NCBI GenBank assembly: GCA_028868735.1
Contig: JAGWTW010000015.1
Span: forward strand, 1-48,011
Length of the DNA: 48,011 bases
Source of the DNA: Hyphomicrobiales bacterium
GTDB lineage: Bacteria > Pseudomonadota > Alphaproteobacteria > Rhizobiales > Beijerinckiaceae
Reading direction: 5' to 3'
Below the pieces are notes generated by a model. The model was given only the letters and a program-made list of their open reading frames with translations. It was not told the DNA's origin and did no database searches. Positions 33,016 through 41,888 of this stretch are shown here, in pieces (within the stretch, counting starts at the first letter, position 1; every line of letters begins with the position of its first letter). A program made the position numbers and the translations under genes.

Positions 33016-33537
33016 TCACCCCTCGCCGACCGTCAGATCGACCATGATTTCCCCGGCGAGGCGCTCCAGCATCGCGCGCACCTGCGCGGGCGCCACGCCC
33101 TCCGGCAGCGTCGCGCGGACTTTCGCCCGGAACATGTCCTGGCCCGTGAAGGGCGCGCTTTCGAGCCCGCTTGAGAATTCCTCGATATTCGCGCCGAGCG
33201 ATTTGAGCGTCCGGGTCAGGTCGCGCACGATCCCCGGACGTTCGTTGCCGACGATCTCGAGGTCCAGCGTTTCGCGCGGCGCCGATTCCGCCGGCGCATC
33301 GGCGCCGGGTTCGACCGTCACTTTCAGGCCGGCGCCGCCGAGATCGCGCAGCGCCTGCGTCACCGCCTCGACGCCCGCCTCCGGCGCGCCGACGAGCACG
33401 ATTCCCGCGAATTTGCCGGAGAGCCGCGCGAGCCGGCTTTCGAGCCACGTGCCGCCATGCGCGGCCACCGCCTGCGACACGGCGGCGACGAGGCCCGGCT
33501 TGTCGTCGCCGATCAGTGTGAGAACGAGGGGCGTCAT
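33016..33537 (-). CDS. Tandem ACT-domain protein (GcvR-like)
   Basis: A 173-residue protein of two ACT domains: LVLTLIGDDKPGLVAAVSQA with HGGTWLESRLARLSGKFAGI (about 4-60), and LDLEIVGNERPGIVRDLTRT with LGANIEEFSSGLES (about 90-165). This is the plan of GcvR, a regulator of the glycine cleavage operon that acts by binding other proteins or ligands. No glycine cleavage genes are nearby, so the target is unknown. ATG at 33537 is chosen because sequence before it runs through repeat DNA. Confidence 0.87.
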   Translation of the reverse strand: MTPLVLTLIGDDKPGLVAAVSQAVAAHGGTWLESRLARLSGKFAGIVLVGAPEAGVEAVTQALRDLGGAGLKVTVEPGADAPAESAPRETLDLEIVGNERPGIVRDLTRTLKSLGANIEEFSSGLESAPFTGQDMFRAKVRATLPEGVAPAQVRAMLERLAGEIMVDLTVGEG

Positions 33538-33610
33538 GAGCGTTCCTGCGCCAAAAAGGGCCGCGATCCTGCCCCGAAGCGCCCCAAATGACAAACGTCG
33601 ACCGGGCCTT

Positions 33611-33715
33611 GTCATCCCGGCCGGAGCGGAGCGGAGAGCCGGCATCCAGCTTCCGGCGCGTTGGAGTTTATCCGCGGCGTCTGGATCCGGATCGGCCTTC
33701 GGCTGTAGGGATGAC
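33611..33715. repeat. 105-bp intergenic repeat with inverted ends
   Basis: The unit begins GTCATCCCGGCCGGAGCG and ends AGGGATGAC, so its termini are inverted relative to each other. It shares both ends and an internal GCGGAGAGCCGG block with 22178-22270. It contains no frame of interest. It may be a REP doublet or a small non-autonomous element. Confidence 0.75.
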
Positions 33716-33735
33716 ACATCCGGACCTGCCGTCTA

Positions 33736-33749
33736 GTTTACTCCTAAAC
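33736..33749. promoter_or_regulatory. Short inverted repeat upstream of the GMC oxidoreductase gene
   Basis: GTTTA-CTCC-TAAAC lies 17 bases before the ATG of the GMC oxidoreductase and just before its ribosome binding site (GGGAGGAC). It could be an operator; it is short and AT-rich in GC-rich surroundings, which is the main reason to note it. Confidence 0.25.
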
Positions 33750-33765
33750 GAGCGGGAGGACGGCC

Positions 33766-35361
33766 ATGAGCGAATTCGACTACATCGTGCTCGGTGGGGG
33801 CTCGGCGGGATGCGCTGTCGCGGGCAGGCTCAGCGAGAATCCTGGAACGAGCGTCGCCTTGTTCGAGGCCGGCGACGACGGCAAGCACTGGATGGTGTGG
33901 ACGCCGATTGCGGCCGCCGCCATGTTGCCGCGCAAGATCAGGAACTACGCTTACGAGACCGTTCCGCAGAAGGGCCTCGGCGGCCGGCGCGGTTATCAGC
34001 CGCGCGGCAAGATGCTCGGCGGCTCCTCCGGCATCAACGCCATGGTCTACATCCGCGGCCACCAATGGGACTACGATCATTGGGCCGCGCTCGGAAATCC
34101 CGGCTGGTCCTACGCGGACGTGCTGCCCTACTTTCGGAAGTCCGAGAACAACGAGACGATCTCCGACGAATTCCACGGCAAGGGCGGACCGCTCAACGTC
34201 GCGCAATTGCGCACCGGCAATCCGTTGCAGGAGACCTTCCTCGACGCCGTGCGCGAATGTCAGCTGCCGCTGACGAGCGATTTCAACGGCGCGCAGCAGG
34301 AAGGCTGCGGAATCTATCAGGTCACGCAGATCAACGGCGAACGGTGCAGCGCGGCGCGCGCCTACATCCATCCCTTCATCGGCAAGCGTCCGAACCTGTT
34401 CGTGCAGACCGGCGCGCATGTCGTGAAGATTCTGTTCGAGGGCAAGCGCGCGGTGGGCGCCCAATTCCGCGTCGGCGACGAAACGAAAACGGTGCGCGCC
34501 CGCAAGGAAGTCATCGTATCCGGCGGCGCCTTCGGCTCTCCGCAATTGCTGATGCTGTCGGGCGTGGGCGACGCAGAGGCGTTGAAGAAAGCCGGCGTCG
34601 CGCCGCTTCATCATCTGCCGGGCGTCGGCGAGAATTTGCAGGACCATCCGGACGCAATCTTCGGCTACAAGACGAAATCGCTCGACGCGGTGGGCTACAG
34701 TCTGCCCGGCGCAGCCAAATTGATCGGCGAGATCAGGCGATACCGGGCCGAACGCACGGGAACGATCTCGACCAATTTCGCGGAAGCCGGCGGCTTTCTG
34801 AAGAGCCGGCGCGATCTCGAAATCCCCGATCTGCAATTGCATTTCGTCGTCGCCATGGTGGACGACCACGCGCGCAAGACCCATCTGGGGCACGGCTTTT
34901 CCTGTCACGTCTGCCTGCTGCGGCCCAAGAGCCGCGGCAGCGTGAAGCTTGCGAGCAGCGATCCGTTCGCCGATCCGTTGATCGATCCGAACTTCCTTGG
35001 CGAGCCGGACGACGTGCAGACGCTGGTCGACGGCTTCAAGCTTACGCGCAAGATCATGGACGCCCCGTCGATGAGGGCGCTGCGCACGAAGGACATGTTC
35101 ACCGCGGGCGTCGAGACCGACGATCAGATCCGCGATTTCCTGCGCCGACGCGTCGACACGGTCTATCATCCCGTCGGCACTTGCATGATGGGACCGGATC
35201 CCGCGACCGCCGTCGTCGATGCGCAATTGCGCGTGCACGGCATGGAGGGTCTGCGCGTCGTCGACGCCTCCATCATGCCGACGCTGATCGGCGGCAACAC
35301 CAACGCGCCGTCGATGATGATCGGCGAGAAGGCGGCCGACATGATCCGCGCGGCCGCCTGA
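33766..35361 (+). CDS. GMC family oxidoreductase (choline dehydrogenase-like)
   Basis: A 531-residue flavoprotein of the glucose-methanol-choline family. The FAD-binding motif is [19 protein letters not shown] (6-24) with the acid Glu35 in [22 protein letters not shown] is GMC signature 1, and [16 protein letters not shown] is signature 2. The catalytic His-Asn pair is seen in [11 protein letters not shown] and [16 protein letters not shown]. It oxidises an alcohol; a sugar alcohol, choline or polyethylene glycol-type substrate cannot be decided. It precedes the ugp operon by 113 bp but the Pho box in between suggests separate control. Confidence 0.92.
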   Translation: MSEFDYIVLGGGSAGCAVAGRLSENPGTSVALFEAGDDGKHWMVWTPIAAAAMLPRKIRNYAYETVPQKGLGGRRGYQPRGKMLGGSSGINAMVYIRGHQWDYDHWAALGNPGWSYADVLPYFRKSENNETISDEFHGKGGPLNVAQLRTGNPLQETFLDAVRECQLPLTSDFNGAQQEGCGIYQVTQINGERCSAARAYIHPFIGKRPNLFVQTGAHVVKILFEGKRAVGAQFRVGDETKTVRARKEVIVSGGAFGSPQLLMLSGVGDAEALKKAGVAPLHHLPGVGENLQDHPDAIFGYKTKSLDAVGYSLPGAAKLIGEIRRYRAERTGTISTNFAEAGGFLKSRRDLEIPDLQLHFVVAMVDDHARKTHLGHGFSCHVCLLRPKSRGSVKLASSDPFADPLIDPNFLGEPDDVQTLVDGFKLTRKIMDAPSMRALRTKDMFTAGVETDDQIRDFLRRRVDTVYHPVGTCMMGPDPATAVVDAQLRVHGMEGLRVVDASIMPTLIGGNTNAPSMMIGEKAADMIRAAA

Positions 35362-35390
35362 GCCGGAGGTTGATCCGTCAGCTTGCCGGA

Positions 35391-35419
35391 TCGTCATGGC
35401 TCCGTCATGAATGTGTCAT
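35391..35419 (+). promoter_or_regulatory. Pho box (PhoB operator), three heptamers
   Basis: Three direct heptamers lie at exact 11-base spacing: TCGTCAT (35391-35397), CCGTCAT (35402-35408) and GTGTCAT (35413-35419), with 4-base spacers. The PhoB consensus is repeats of CTGTCAT spaced by 4. The matches are 5, 6 and 6 of 7. They lie 56 bp before the ugpB ATG, and ugp operons are known PhoB targets, so the glycerol-3-phosphate importer is very likely induced by phosphate starvation. Confidence 0.8.
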
Positions 35420-35474
35420 GGACGTGCAGAGAGCCGCCTCTAGAAGCGGCCGACGCCAACAGGGAGATCTGGAC

Positions 35475-36782
35475 ATGAAACGCACTGCCATTGCCGCGCT
35501 CGCTCTGCTTGCGAGCGCAAGCGCGCCCGCGCTCGCTGCGACCGAAATCCAGTGGTGGCACGCGATGACCGGCCCCAACGGCGACCTCATCGTCAAGCTC
35601 GCCAACGACTTCAACGCGAGCCAGAGCGATTACAAGGTCGTCCCCACCTACAAGGGCGGCTATCCCGACACGATGAACGCCGGCATCGCCGCGTTCCGCG
35701 CCGGCCAGGCGCCGCACATCCTGCAGGTGTTCGAGGTCGGCACGGCGACGATGATGGCGGCCAAGGGCGCCGTGAAGCCGGTCTATCAGCTCATGAAGGA
35801 GACCGGCCAGAAATTCGACCCGCAGGCCTATCTGCCGGCGATCACCGGCTATTATTCGACCGTGAAGGGCGAGATGCTGTCTTTCCCCTTCAACTCGTCC
35901 TCGATGGTGATGTGGTACAACAAGGATGCGCTCGCCAAGGCCGGCCTCGACGCAGACAAGCTGAAGACCTGGCCCGAAGTGTTCGACGCCGCGAAGAAGC
36001 TGCATGCGAGTTCGCCGACCTGCGCGCTCTCGACCGCCTGGGTGACATGGGGCCTGATCGAGCAGTTCTCCGCCTGGCACAACGTGCCGATCGGCACCAA
36101 GGCCAACGGCCTCGACGGTTTCGACACCAAGCTCGTCTTCAACGATCCGTTGCACGAGAAGCTGCTGGCGTCGCTCGCTGACCTGCAGAAGGACAAGACC
36201 TTCGACTATTCCGGCCGCACGAATACGGGCGAAGGCAGGTTCACCTCGGGCGAATGTCCGATGTTCATGACCTCGTCGGCCTTCTACGGCAGTGTGAAGG
36301 CCAATGCGAAATTCGCCTATACCGCGGCGCCCCTTCCCTATTATCCCGACGTGAAGGGCGCGCCGCAGAATTCCATAATCGGCGGCGCCTCGCTGTGGGT
36401 GATGGGCGGCAAGAGCGCGGAAGAATACAAGGGCGTCGCGAAATTCCTCGCCTTCCTCTCCGACACCGATCGCCAGGTCGAGTTGCACGAGAAGTCCGGC
36501 TACCTGCCGATCACGAAAGCCGCCTACGAGAAGGTGAAGGCCTCGGGCTTCTACAAGGAGAACCCGATCCTCGAAGTTCCGCTGCTCGAACTCACCAACA
36601 AGCCGCCGACGGAGAATTCGCGCGGCCTGCGCTTCGGCAACATGGTGCAGATGCGTGACGTGTGGGCGGAGGAGATCGAAAAGGCGCTCGCCGGCAAGGA
36701 GACCGCGAAGCAGGCGCTCGATGCGGCCGTGGAGCGCGGCAACACGATGTTGCGCGCGTTCGAGCGGACGGCCGGGAAGTAG
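35475..36782 (+). CDS. ugpB: sn-Glycerol-3-phosphate-binding periplasmic protein
   Basis: A 435-residue extracellular solute-binding protein (family 1). Residues 1-22 are a signal peptide cut after ALAA. The mature protein begins TEIQWWHAMTG, as in UgpB, and includes NASQSDYKVVPTYKGGYPDT, FEVGTATMMAAKGA and AWVTWGLIEQFSAWHNVP, which line the glycerol-3-phosphate site in the family. It captures G3P and glycerophosphodiesters in the periplasm for UgpAEC. ATG at 35475 follows AGGGAG. A Pho box lies upstream; palindromic repeats separate it from ugpA. Confidence 0.96.
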   Translation: MKRTAIAALALLASASAPALAATEIQWWHAMTGPNGDLIVKLANDFNASQSDYKVVPTYKGGYPDTMNAGIAAFRAGQAPHILQVFEVGTATMMAAKGAVKPVYQLMKETGQKFDPQAYLPAITGYYSTVKGEMLSFPFNSSSMVMWYNKDALAKAGLDADKLKTWPEVFDAAKKLHASSPTCALSTAWVTWGLIEQFSAWHNVPIGTKANGLDGFDTKLVFNDPLHEKLLASLADLQKDKTFDYSGRTNTGEGRFTSGECPMFMTSSAFYGSVKANAKFAYTAAPLPYYPDVKGAPQNSIIGGASLWVMGGKSAEEYKGVAKFLAFLSDTDRQVELHEKSGYLPITKAAYEKVKASGFYKENPILEVPLLELTNKPPTENSRGLRFGNMVQMRDVWAEEIEKALAGKETAKQALDAAVERGNTMLRAFERTAGK

Positions 36783-36785
36783 GGG

Positions 36786-36877
36786 CTGTCATCCCCGACG
36801 ATCGCTCCGGCGATCGATCGGGGGTCCAGAACTGACGATGGCGAAGGAACTGCATTCCCGCTTTCGCGGGAATGACT
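36786..36877. repeat. REP-like palindromes between ugpB and ugpA
   Basis: The 120-bp gap after ugpB holds two strong hairpins. About 36792-36824 has arms CCCCGA-C-GATCGC and GCGATC-GA-TCGGGG. 36853-36874 is a perfect 9-bp stem CATTCCCGC/GCGGGAATG with loop TTTC, its inner 20 bases being the same as the stem at 1112-1131. In the transcript they could protect the 3' end of ugpB mRNA and lower permease expression. Confidence 0.75.
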
Positions 36878-36902
36878 GCGCCTTCGATCCTGACAGGACG
36901 AC

Positions 36903-37784
36903 ATGGAAAAGCGCGCGATATTCTCCAGCAAGCTTCTACCGTATCTCCTGCTCGCGCCGCAGCTCGCGATCACGCTGATCTTTTTCTACTGGCCCGCGTC
37001 GCAGGCCGTGAAAGAAAGCTTCTACATCCAGGACGCCTTCGGGACGACGTCGGACTTCGTCGGCTTCGACAATTACAAAAGTCTTTTTGAAGACCCCTAT
37101 TATTTCCATGCGATGGGCGTGACGGCCGTGTTCGCCGCCGTCGTCACGGCCGCCTCTCTTTCGATTGCGCTCCTGCTCGCCGTGCAGGCCGATCGCGTCG
37201 TTCGCGGCGCGACCGTGTATCGGACGTTGCTGGTGTGGCCCTATGCGGTCGCGCCTGCTGTGGCGGGCGTACTCTGGGTGTTTCTGTTCCAGCCGTCGCT
37301 CGGCATTCTCGCGCACGCCCTCCAGCGCATGGGATACGACTGGAACCCGACGCTGAACGGCGGCCAGGCGCTGGCCCTGGTGATGGTCGCCGCGGTCTGG
37401 AAGCAGATCAGCTACAATTTCCTGTTCTTTCTCGCCGGCCTGCAATCCATACCGAAATCGCTGATCGAGGCGGCGGCGATCGACGGCGCCCATCGCGCCC
37501 GCCGGTTCTGGACCATTGTCTTTCCGCTTCTGTCGCCGACGACGTTTTTCCTCGTCGTCGTCAATATCGTCTACGTCTTTTTCGACACGTTCGGCATCAT
37601 CGATTCGGTGACCGGCGGCGGCCCGGCCAAGGCGACGGAGACGCTGGTCTACAAGGTCTACCAGGACGGCAAACTCGGCGCCGATCTCGGGGGATCGAAC
37701 GCGCAATCGGTGATCTTGATGATCATCGTGATCGCGCTCACCTCGATCCAGTTCCGCTACGTCGAACGCAAGGTGACGTACTGA
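36903..37784 (+). CDS. ugpA: Glycerol-3-phosphate ABC transporter permease
   Basis: A 293-residue permease with six membrane helices. Near the N-terminus, [20 protein letters not shown] is the usual start of UgpA; the coupling helix EAA motif reads [20 protein letters not shown] (about residues 184-203), where the ATPase UgpC docks. It forms the membrane channel with UgpE. Start ATG at 36903. It ends at 37784, 34 bp before ugpE. Confidence 0.96.
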   Translation: MEKRAIFSSKLLPYLLLAPQLAITLIFFYWPASQAVKESFYIQDAFGTTSDFVGFDNYKSLFEDPYYFHAMGVTAVFAAVVTAASLSIALLLAVQADRVVRGATVYRTLLVWPYAVAPAVAGVLWVFLFQPSLGILAHALQRMGYDWNPTLNGGQALALVMVAAVWKQISYNFLFFLAGLQSIPKSLIEAAAIDGAHRARRFWTIVFPLLSPTTFFLVVVNIVYVFFDTFGIIDSVTGGGPAKATETLVYKVYQDGKLGADLGGSNAQSVILMIIVIALTSIQFRYVERKVTY

Positions 37785-37818
37785 TGCGAGACGACGTGCC
37801 GAAGAAAGTCGCGCGCTG

Positions 37819-38667
37819 ATGGTCGAGAACCGCCGCTTCGGCAATCTCCTGCCCCATCTCGTCCTGATCGCGGGCGCGATCGTGGTCGCCTTTCCGGTCT
37901 ACGTCGCAATCGTCGCCTCGACGCTCGACGCCGAGACCATTTCCAATGGCCATATGAGCCTGCTGCCGGGATCGCATCTGATCGAGAATTACGCCCGTGT
38001 CCTGTTCGAGGGCACGGGTTCGACCACCAAGGCGCATGTGTCGGACATGCTGCTCAATTCGCTCGTCTCCGCGCTCATCATCGCCGTCGGCAAGATCGCG
38101 ATCTCGATCCTGTCGGCCTACGCCATCGTCTATTTCCGCTTTCCGCTGCGCGGAGTCGCCTTCTGGCTGATCTTCCTCACGCTGATGTTTCCGGTCGAGG
38201 TGCGCATTTATCCGACCTACAAGATCGTGTCCGACCTGCACATGCTCGACAGCTACGCCGGTATGTCGATACCGTTGATCGCCTCGGCTACGGCGACGCT
38301 TCTGTTCAGGCAATTCTTCATGACGGTCCCGGACGAATTGCTGGAGGCCGCCAAGATCGACGCCGCCGGCCCCTACAAATTCTTCAGGGACGTGCTGTTG
38401 CCGCTCTCGCGAACCAATCTGGCGGCCTTGTTCGTGATCCTGTTCCTCTACGGCTGGAATCAATATCTCTGGCCGCTGCTGATCACCACACGCGACGACA
38501 TGCAAACAATCGTCATCGGCATCAAGAAGATCGTCGACACGCAGGATGCGTTGACCGAATGGCAGCTTGCGATGGCGACCGCTGTGCTTGCGATGCTGCC
38601 GCCGGTCGCCGTCGTGGTCTTCATGCAGAAGTTGTTCGTCAAGGGCCTCGTCGAGACGGAGAAGTAA
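37819..38667 (+). CDS. ugpE: Glycerol-3-phosphate ABC transporter permease
   Basis: A 282-residue partner permease with six membrane helices. LPHLVLIAGAIVVAFPVYVA is the first helix; the EAA coupling loop is LLEAAKIDAAGPYKFFRDVL (about 174-193), and FLYGWNQYLWPLLIT is typical of UgpE. The start MVENRRFGN at 37819 matches the usual UgpE opening. It ends 3 bp before ugpC. Confidence 0.96.
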   Translation: MVENRRFGNLLPHLVLIAGAIVVAFPVYVAIVASTLDAETISNGHMSLLPGSHLIENYARVLFEGTGSTTKAHVSDMLLNSLVSALIIAVGKIAISILSAYAIVYFRFPLRGVAFWLIFLTLMFPVEVRIYPTYKIVSDLHMLDSYAGMSIPLIASATATLLFRQFFMTVPDELLEAAKIDAAGPYKFFRDVLLPLSRTNLAALFVILFLYGWNQYLWPLLITTRDDMQTIVIGIKKIVDTQDALTEWQLAMATAVLAMLPPVAVVVFMQKLFVKGLVETEK

Positions 38668-38670
38668 GCC

Positions 38671-39741
38671 ATGGCCGGAGTTCTTCTCGACAGGGTCGAA
38701 AAGACCTATCCCGGCGGGTTCAATGCTGTGAAAGGCATTTCCTTCGCGGTGCCGGACGGCGGCTTCTGCGTGCTCGTCGGTCCGTCCGGCTGCGGCAAGT
38801 CCACGTTGCTACGCATGATCGCGGGCCTGGAGACGATCACCGGCGGACAGGTGCGGATCGGCGAACGCGTCGTGAACGACATCGAGCCCATGGGCCGCGA
38901 CATCGCCATGGTGTTCCAGAACTACGCGCTCTATCCGCACATGAGCGTCTACGACAACATGGCCTATGGCTTGCGCAATCTGAAGACGCCGGAGCCCGAA
39001 ATTCTCTCGCGCGTGCAGGAAGCGGCGAAAATTCTCGAATTGAACGACGAAATGCTGAAGCGCAAGCCGCGCCAATTGTCCGGCGGCCAGCGCCAGCGCG
39101 TCGCCATGGGGCGCGCGATCGTGCGCAAGCCCGCTGTCTTTCTGTTCGACGAGCCTTTGTCGAATCTCGACGCGAAATTACGTGTCCAGATGCGCATCGA
39201 GATTCGCAAGTTGCAACGCCGTCTGAAAACGACTTCGATCTACGTGACGCACGATCAGCTGGAGGCGATGACGCTCGCCGACATGCTGGTCGTGATGAAC
39301 GCGGGCCGCGTCGAACAAGTCGGCGCGCCGCTCGAACTTTACGAGCGGCCGGCGACCGCCTTCGTCGCGGGCTTCCTCGGATCGCCGCCGATGAATTTCC
39401 TGAATGGAAGGGTCGAGAAGCCGGGCGTCTTGCGTCTCGGCGACGGGACCGAACTTGCCTACGATCCGGCCCATTTCACGGCGACGTCGGGCGCCGAAAT
39501 CCAGGCGGGCGTCCGGCCGGAGCGCATTATCTTCTCGAAAGACGGAAGCGGCATTCCCTTCAAGCTCGAACTCGTGGAGGAGCTCGGTCTCGGCCAGCTC
39601 GTGCACGGCGTGCTCGCAGACGCTTCGTTCACCGTCGCGTTGCCGGCCGGCGTTCATGCCCCCGTAGGCGATGCGCAGCGCGTAACGATCGCGCCGGACG
39701 CCGTGCATCTGTTCGATCGGAAGACGGGCGCGCGCTTATGA
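38671..39741 (+). CDS. ugpC: Glycerol-3-phosphate ABC transporter ATPase
   Basis: A 356-residue importer ATPase of the MalK/UgpC type. Walker A is GPSGCGKST, the Q-loop [17 protein letters not shown], the signature [20 protein letters not shown], Walker [17 protein letters not shown] and the switch His in [16 protein letters not shown]-terminal TOBE regulatory domain (about 240-356) contains GVRPERI. It energises UgpAE. Its TGA overlaps the start of the serine hydrolase gene (ATGA at 39738-39741). Confidence 0.96.
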   Translation: MAGVLLDRVEKTYPGGFNAVKGISFAVPDGGFCVLVGPSGCGKSTLLRMIAGLETITGGQVRIGERVVNDIEPMGRDIAMVFQNYALYPHMSVYDNMAYGLRNLKTPEPEILSRVQEAAKILELNDEMLKRKPRQLSGGQRQRVAMGRAIVRKPAVFLFDEPLSNLDAKLRVQMRIEIRKLQRRLKTTSIYVTHDQLEAMTLADMLVVMNAGRVEQVGAPLELYERPATAFVAGFLGSPPMNFLNGRVEKPGVLRLGDGTELAYDPAHFTATSGAEIQAGVRPERIIFSKDGSGIPFKLELVEELGLGQLVHGVLADASFTVALPAGVHAPVGDAQRVTIAPDAVHLFDRKTGARL

Positions 39742-41102
39742 TCCGCAGGCTCGCGATCGCCGGCGCCTGCGTCGTGCTGACGGCGGCGGCCTGGTTTCGA
39801 GTCGATCTCGCTTTGCGTGTCGTCCCGGGCTACGTCGCCAGCGAAATCTGTCTCGAGCATTTTGTGAGCGGACGCGACGCTGCGCTTGCTTTCGAGCAGA
39901 TTCCGCGCAGGACGCCGGGCATGCGCCTCTTGACGCGGGCTGTAAGCTGGCGCGTCGACGACGACAAGCGCGAAGCGCGCGCGACGCTGGCAGGCCTCTT
40001 GTCCGCGCGCGTCGTCGACGTGACGGGCTATGGTTGCATTCTCGACCACGGCGCGCCGATGCCGGCGCCGATAGTCCTGCCGTCGTCGCCCGCACGCGCA
40101 GAACAACCGATTGTCGCGCCGCCGCCGGGATCGCCGCTGGCGCTTGCGCTCGACCACGTATTCGCACCCTTTGCGGACGGACGCCCGCGCGACACGCAGG
40201 CGGTCGTCATCATGCAGAGCGGCAGGATCGCCGCGGAACGGTACGCCGAAGATGCAACGACGAATACGCTCCTCGCCGGGTTTTCACTGACCAAATCGCT
40301 TACGAACGCGCTGATCGGCCTTCTCGTCCGCGACGGCGTGATCGACGTCACGGCGCCAGGCGAGATCGCCGCCTGGCGCGCGCCGGACGATCCGCGTCGC
40401 GAGATCACGATCGAAAACCTGCTGCGCATGGAGAGCGGCCTCGATTTCGACGAGACGAACTCCGGCTTCGACGCCAACACGCACATGCTCTATCTCGAAG
40501 ACGACATGGCGGCCTATTCCGCCGAGGCGAAGGCAATCGCGAGGCCCGGGACGCGCTGGGCTTATTCTTCGTCCGGGATCGTCATGCTCGACCGCGTCCT
40601 GCGCGACAAGATCGGCGGCCCGGACGAGCTCGTTCGTTTTGCGCATGAAAGATTGTTCGGCCCGGCGGGCATGTCGAACGTCATCCTCGGATTCGACGCG
40701 ACGGGAACTTTCGTCGGAGGCACCTATTCCGCAATGACGGCGCGTGACTGGGCGCGGTTCGGACAAGTGTTTCTCGATGACGGAACAATCGACGGCAAGC
40801 GCATCCTGCCGCAAGGATGGGCGGATTTTTCCGCTGCGCCGACGGCCGCTGCGCGCTTGGGCTATGGCGCCGGATTCTGGACGAACCGCGGCGACAGCTT
40901 CGGCGCGAAGGCGCGCGTCGATTTCGGTTTTCCGACCGATTCCTATTTCGGTTCGGGCAGTATGGGCCAGCGCCTCGTTGTCATTCCTTCGGAAGGGATC
41001 GTGATCGCCCGCCTCGGCCGCACGGCCGACTGGCCGGATTTCGACATCGTCGGCACGGGAAGGCTCGTGCGGGAGGTTGTTGCGGCATTGAAGAAAACCT
41101 GA
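39738..41102 (+). CDS. Serine hydrolase of the beta-lactamase/class C family
   Basis: A 454-residue protein with an N-terminal signal anchor (about 5-20) and a beta-lactamase/transpeptidase-like domain. The catalytic Ser183 and Lys186 are in [14 protein letters not shown], the Tyr of the YxN-type motif is in [15 protein letters not shown], and the third motif region is near [12 protein letters not shown]. Proteins of this kind (6-aminohexanoate hydrolase, esterase, EstB-like) hydrolyse esters or amides; a true beta-lactamase is unlikely. Its start overlaps the ugpC stop, so it is translated with the importer, which suggests a role in releasing substrate from a lipid or diester (inference). 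Confidence 0.88.
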   Translation: MIRRLAIAGACVVLTAAAWFRVDLALRVVPGYVASEICLEHFVSGRDAALAFEQIPRRTPGMRLLTRAVSWRVDDDKREARATLAGLLSARVVDVTGYGCILDHGAPMPAPIVLPSSPARAEQPIVAPPPGSPLALALDHVFAPFADGRPRDTQAVVIMQSGRIAAERYAEDATTNTLLAGFSLTKSLTNALIGLLVRDGVIDVTAPGEIAAWRAPDDPRREITIENLLRMESGLDFDETNSGFDANTHMLYLEDDMAAYSAEAKAIARPGTRWAYSSSGIVMLDRVLRDKIGGPDELVRFAHERLFGPAGMSNVILGFDATGTFVGGTYSAMTARDWARFGQVFLDDGTIDGKRILPQGWADFSAAPTAAARLGYGAGFWTNRGDSFGAKARVDFGFPTDSYFGSGSMGQRLVVIPSEGIVIARLGRTADWPDFDIVGTGRLVREVVAALKKT

Positions 41103-41156
41103 GCTTGCGCAGGGCGAAGACCACCCCCATCTTGCGCCAAACGCAGGAGCCTTCGC

Positions 41157-41888
41157 ATGGACATGCTCGCAGCCGCCTATGCCGCGCTCAACCAGACTTT
41201 CTCTGCGCCCTTCCGCAAGATGCTGTGGAAGGTGCTGGCTTTGACGCTCGCGCTGCTCGCCGTCCTCTGGCTCGGACTCGACAAGCTCGCGCTGCATTTC
41301 CTTTCGAATCCTGCCTGGTTTCCCTATCCCTGGATGGCGGCGGCGGTCTCATTCGTGCTCGGCTTCGGCATCGTCGTCGGGCTCGCGTTTCTGATCGCGC
41401 CGGCCTCATCGCTCGTCGCCGGTTTCTATCTCGACGATCTGGCCGACCTCGTCGAGGCCGACATCTATCCGCAGGGCGCGCGAGGCAAGGCGCTATCGAT
41501 CGGCCTCGCGACATGGGTCGGCGCGCGCTTCGCGCTCGTCGCGCTCGGCGTCAACCTGATTGCGCTCGCTGTCTTTCTTCTGCCAGGCGTCAATGCGATC
41601 GTCTTCTTCATCGCCAACGCATTTTTGATGGGCCGCCTCTATTTCGAACTCGCGGCGCTGCGTTTCGTGGGGCAGGCGCAGGCAACCACGCTCATGCGCA
41701 GGCACGCGGTGATGCTGTTCGTCGCGGGCCTCGTGATTGCGGCCTTTCTCGCAGTGCCGATTCTCAATCTGACGACCCCGCTGTTCGGCGTCGCCTTCAT
41801 GGTGCGTATCTTCCGGCAGGTCGCGCCGCCGGCTTCCGAACCGCTCGCCAATCCCGCGCCGCCACAGAACCTTCAGGCGATGCGCTGA
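41157..41888 (+). CDS. EI24/CysZ-like membrane protein
   Basis: A 243-residue membrane protein with about four to five hydrophobic segments, of the EI24 domain/CysZ family. FSAPFRKMLWKVLALTLALL and FFIANAFLMGRLYFELAALR are the typical blocks, with GREYFE-like wording before the last helices. In E. coli CysZ takes up sulfate; the role of alphaproteobacterial members is not established. ATG at 41157 follows GCAGGAG. Its last 16 bases overlap the convergent NDUFA9-like gene. Confidence 0.87.
   Translation: MDMLAAAYAALNQTFSAPFRKMLWKVLALTLALLAVLWLGLDKLALHFLSNPAWFPYPWMAAAVSFVLGFGIVVGLAFLIAPASSLVAGFYLDDLADLVEADIYPQGARGKALSIGLATWVGARFALVALGVNLIALAVFLLPGVNAIVFFIANAFLMGRLYFELAALRFVGQAQATTLMRRHAVMLFVAGLVIAAFLAVPILNLTTPLFGVAFMVRIFRQVAPPASEPLANPAPPQNLQAMR

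Noticed and set aside
37784..37819. A tiny frame of 11 codons between ugpA and ugpE
   Set aside because: No ribosome site of its own can be told apart from that of ugpE, and it has no family; probably spacer.
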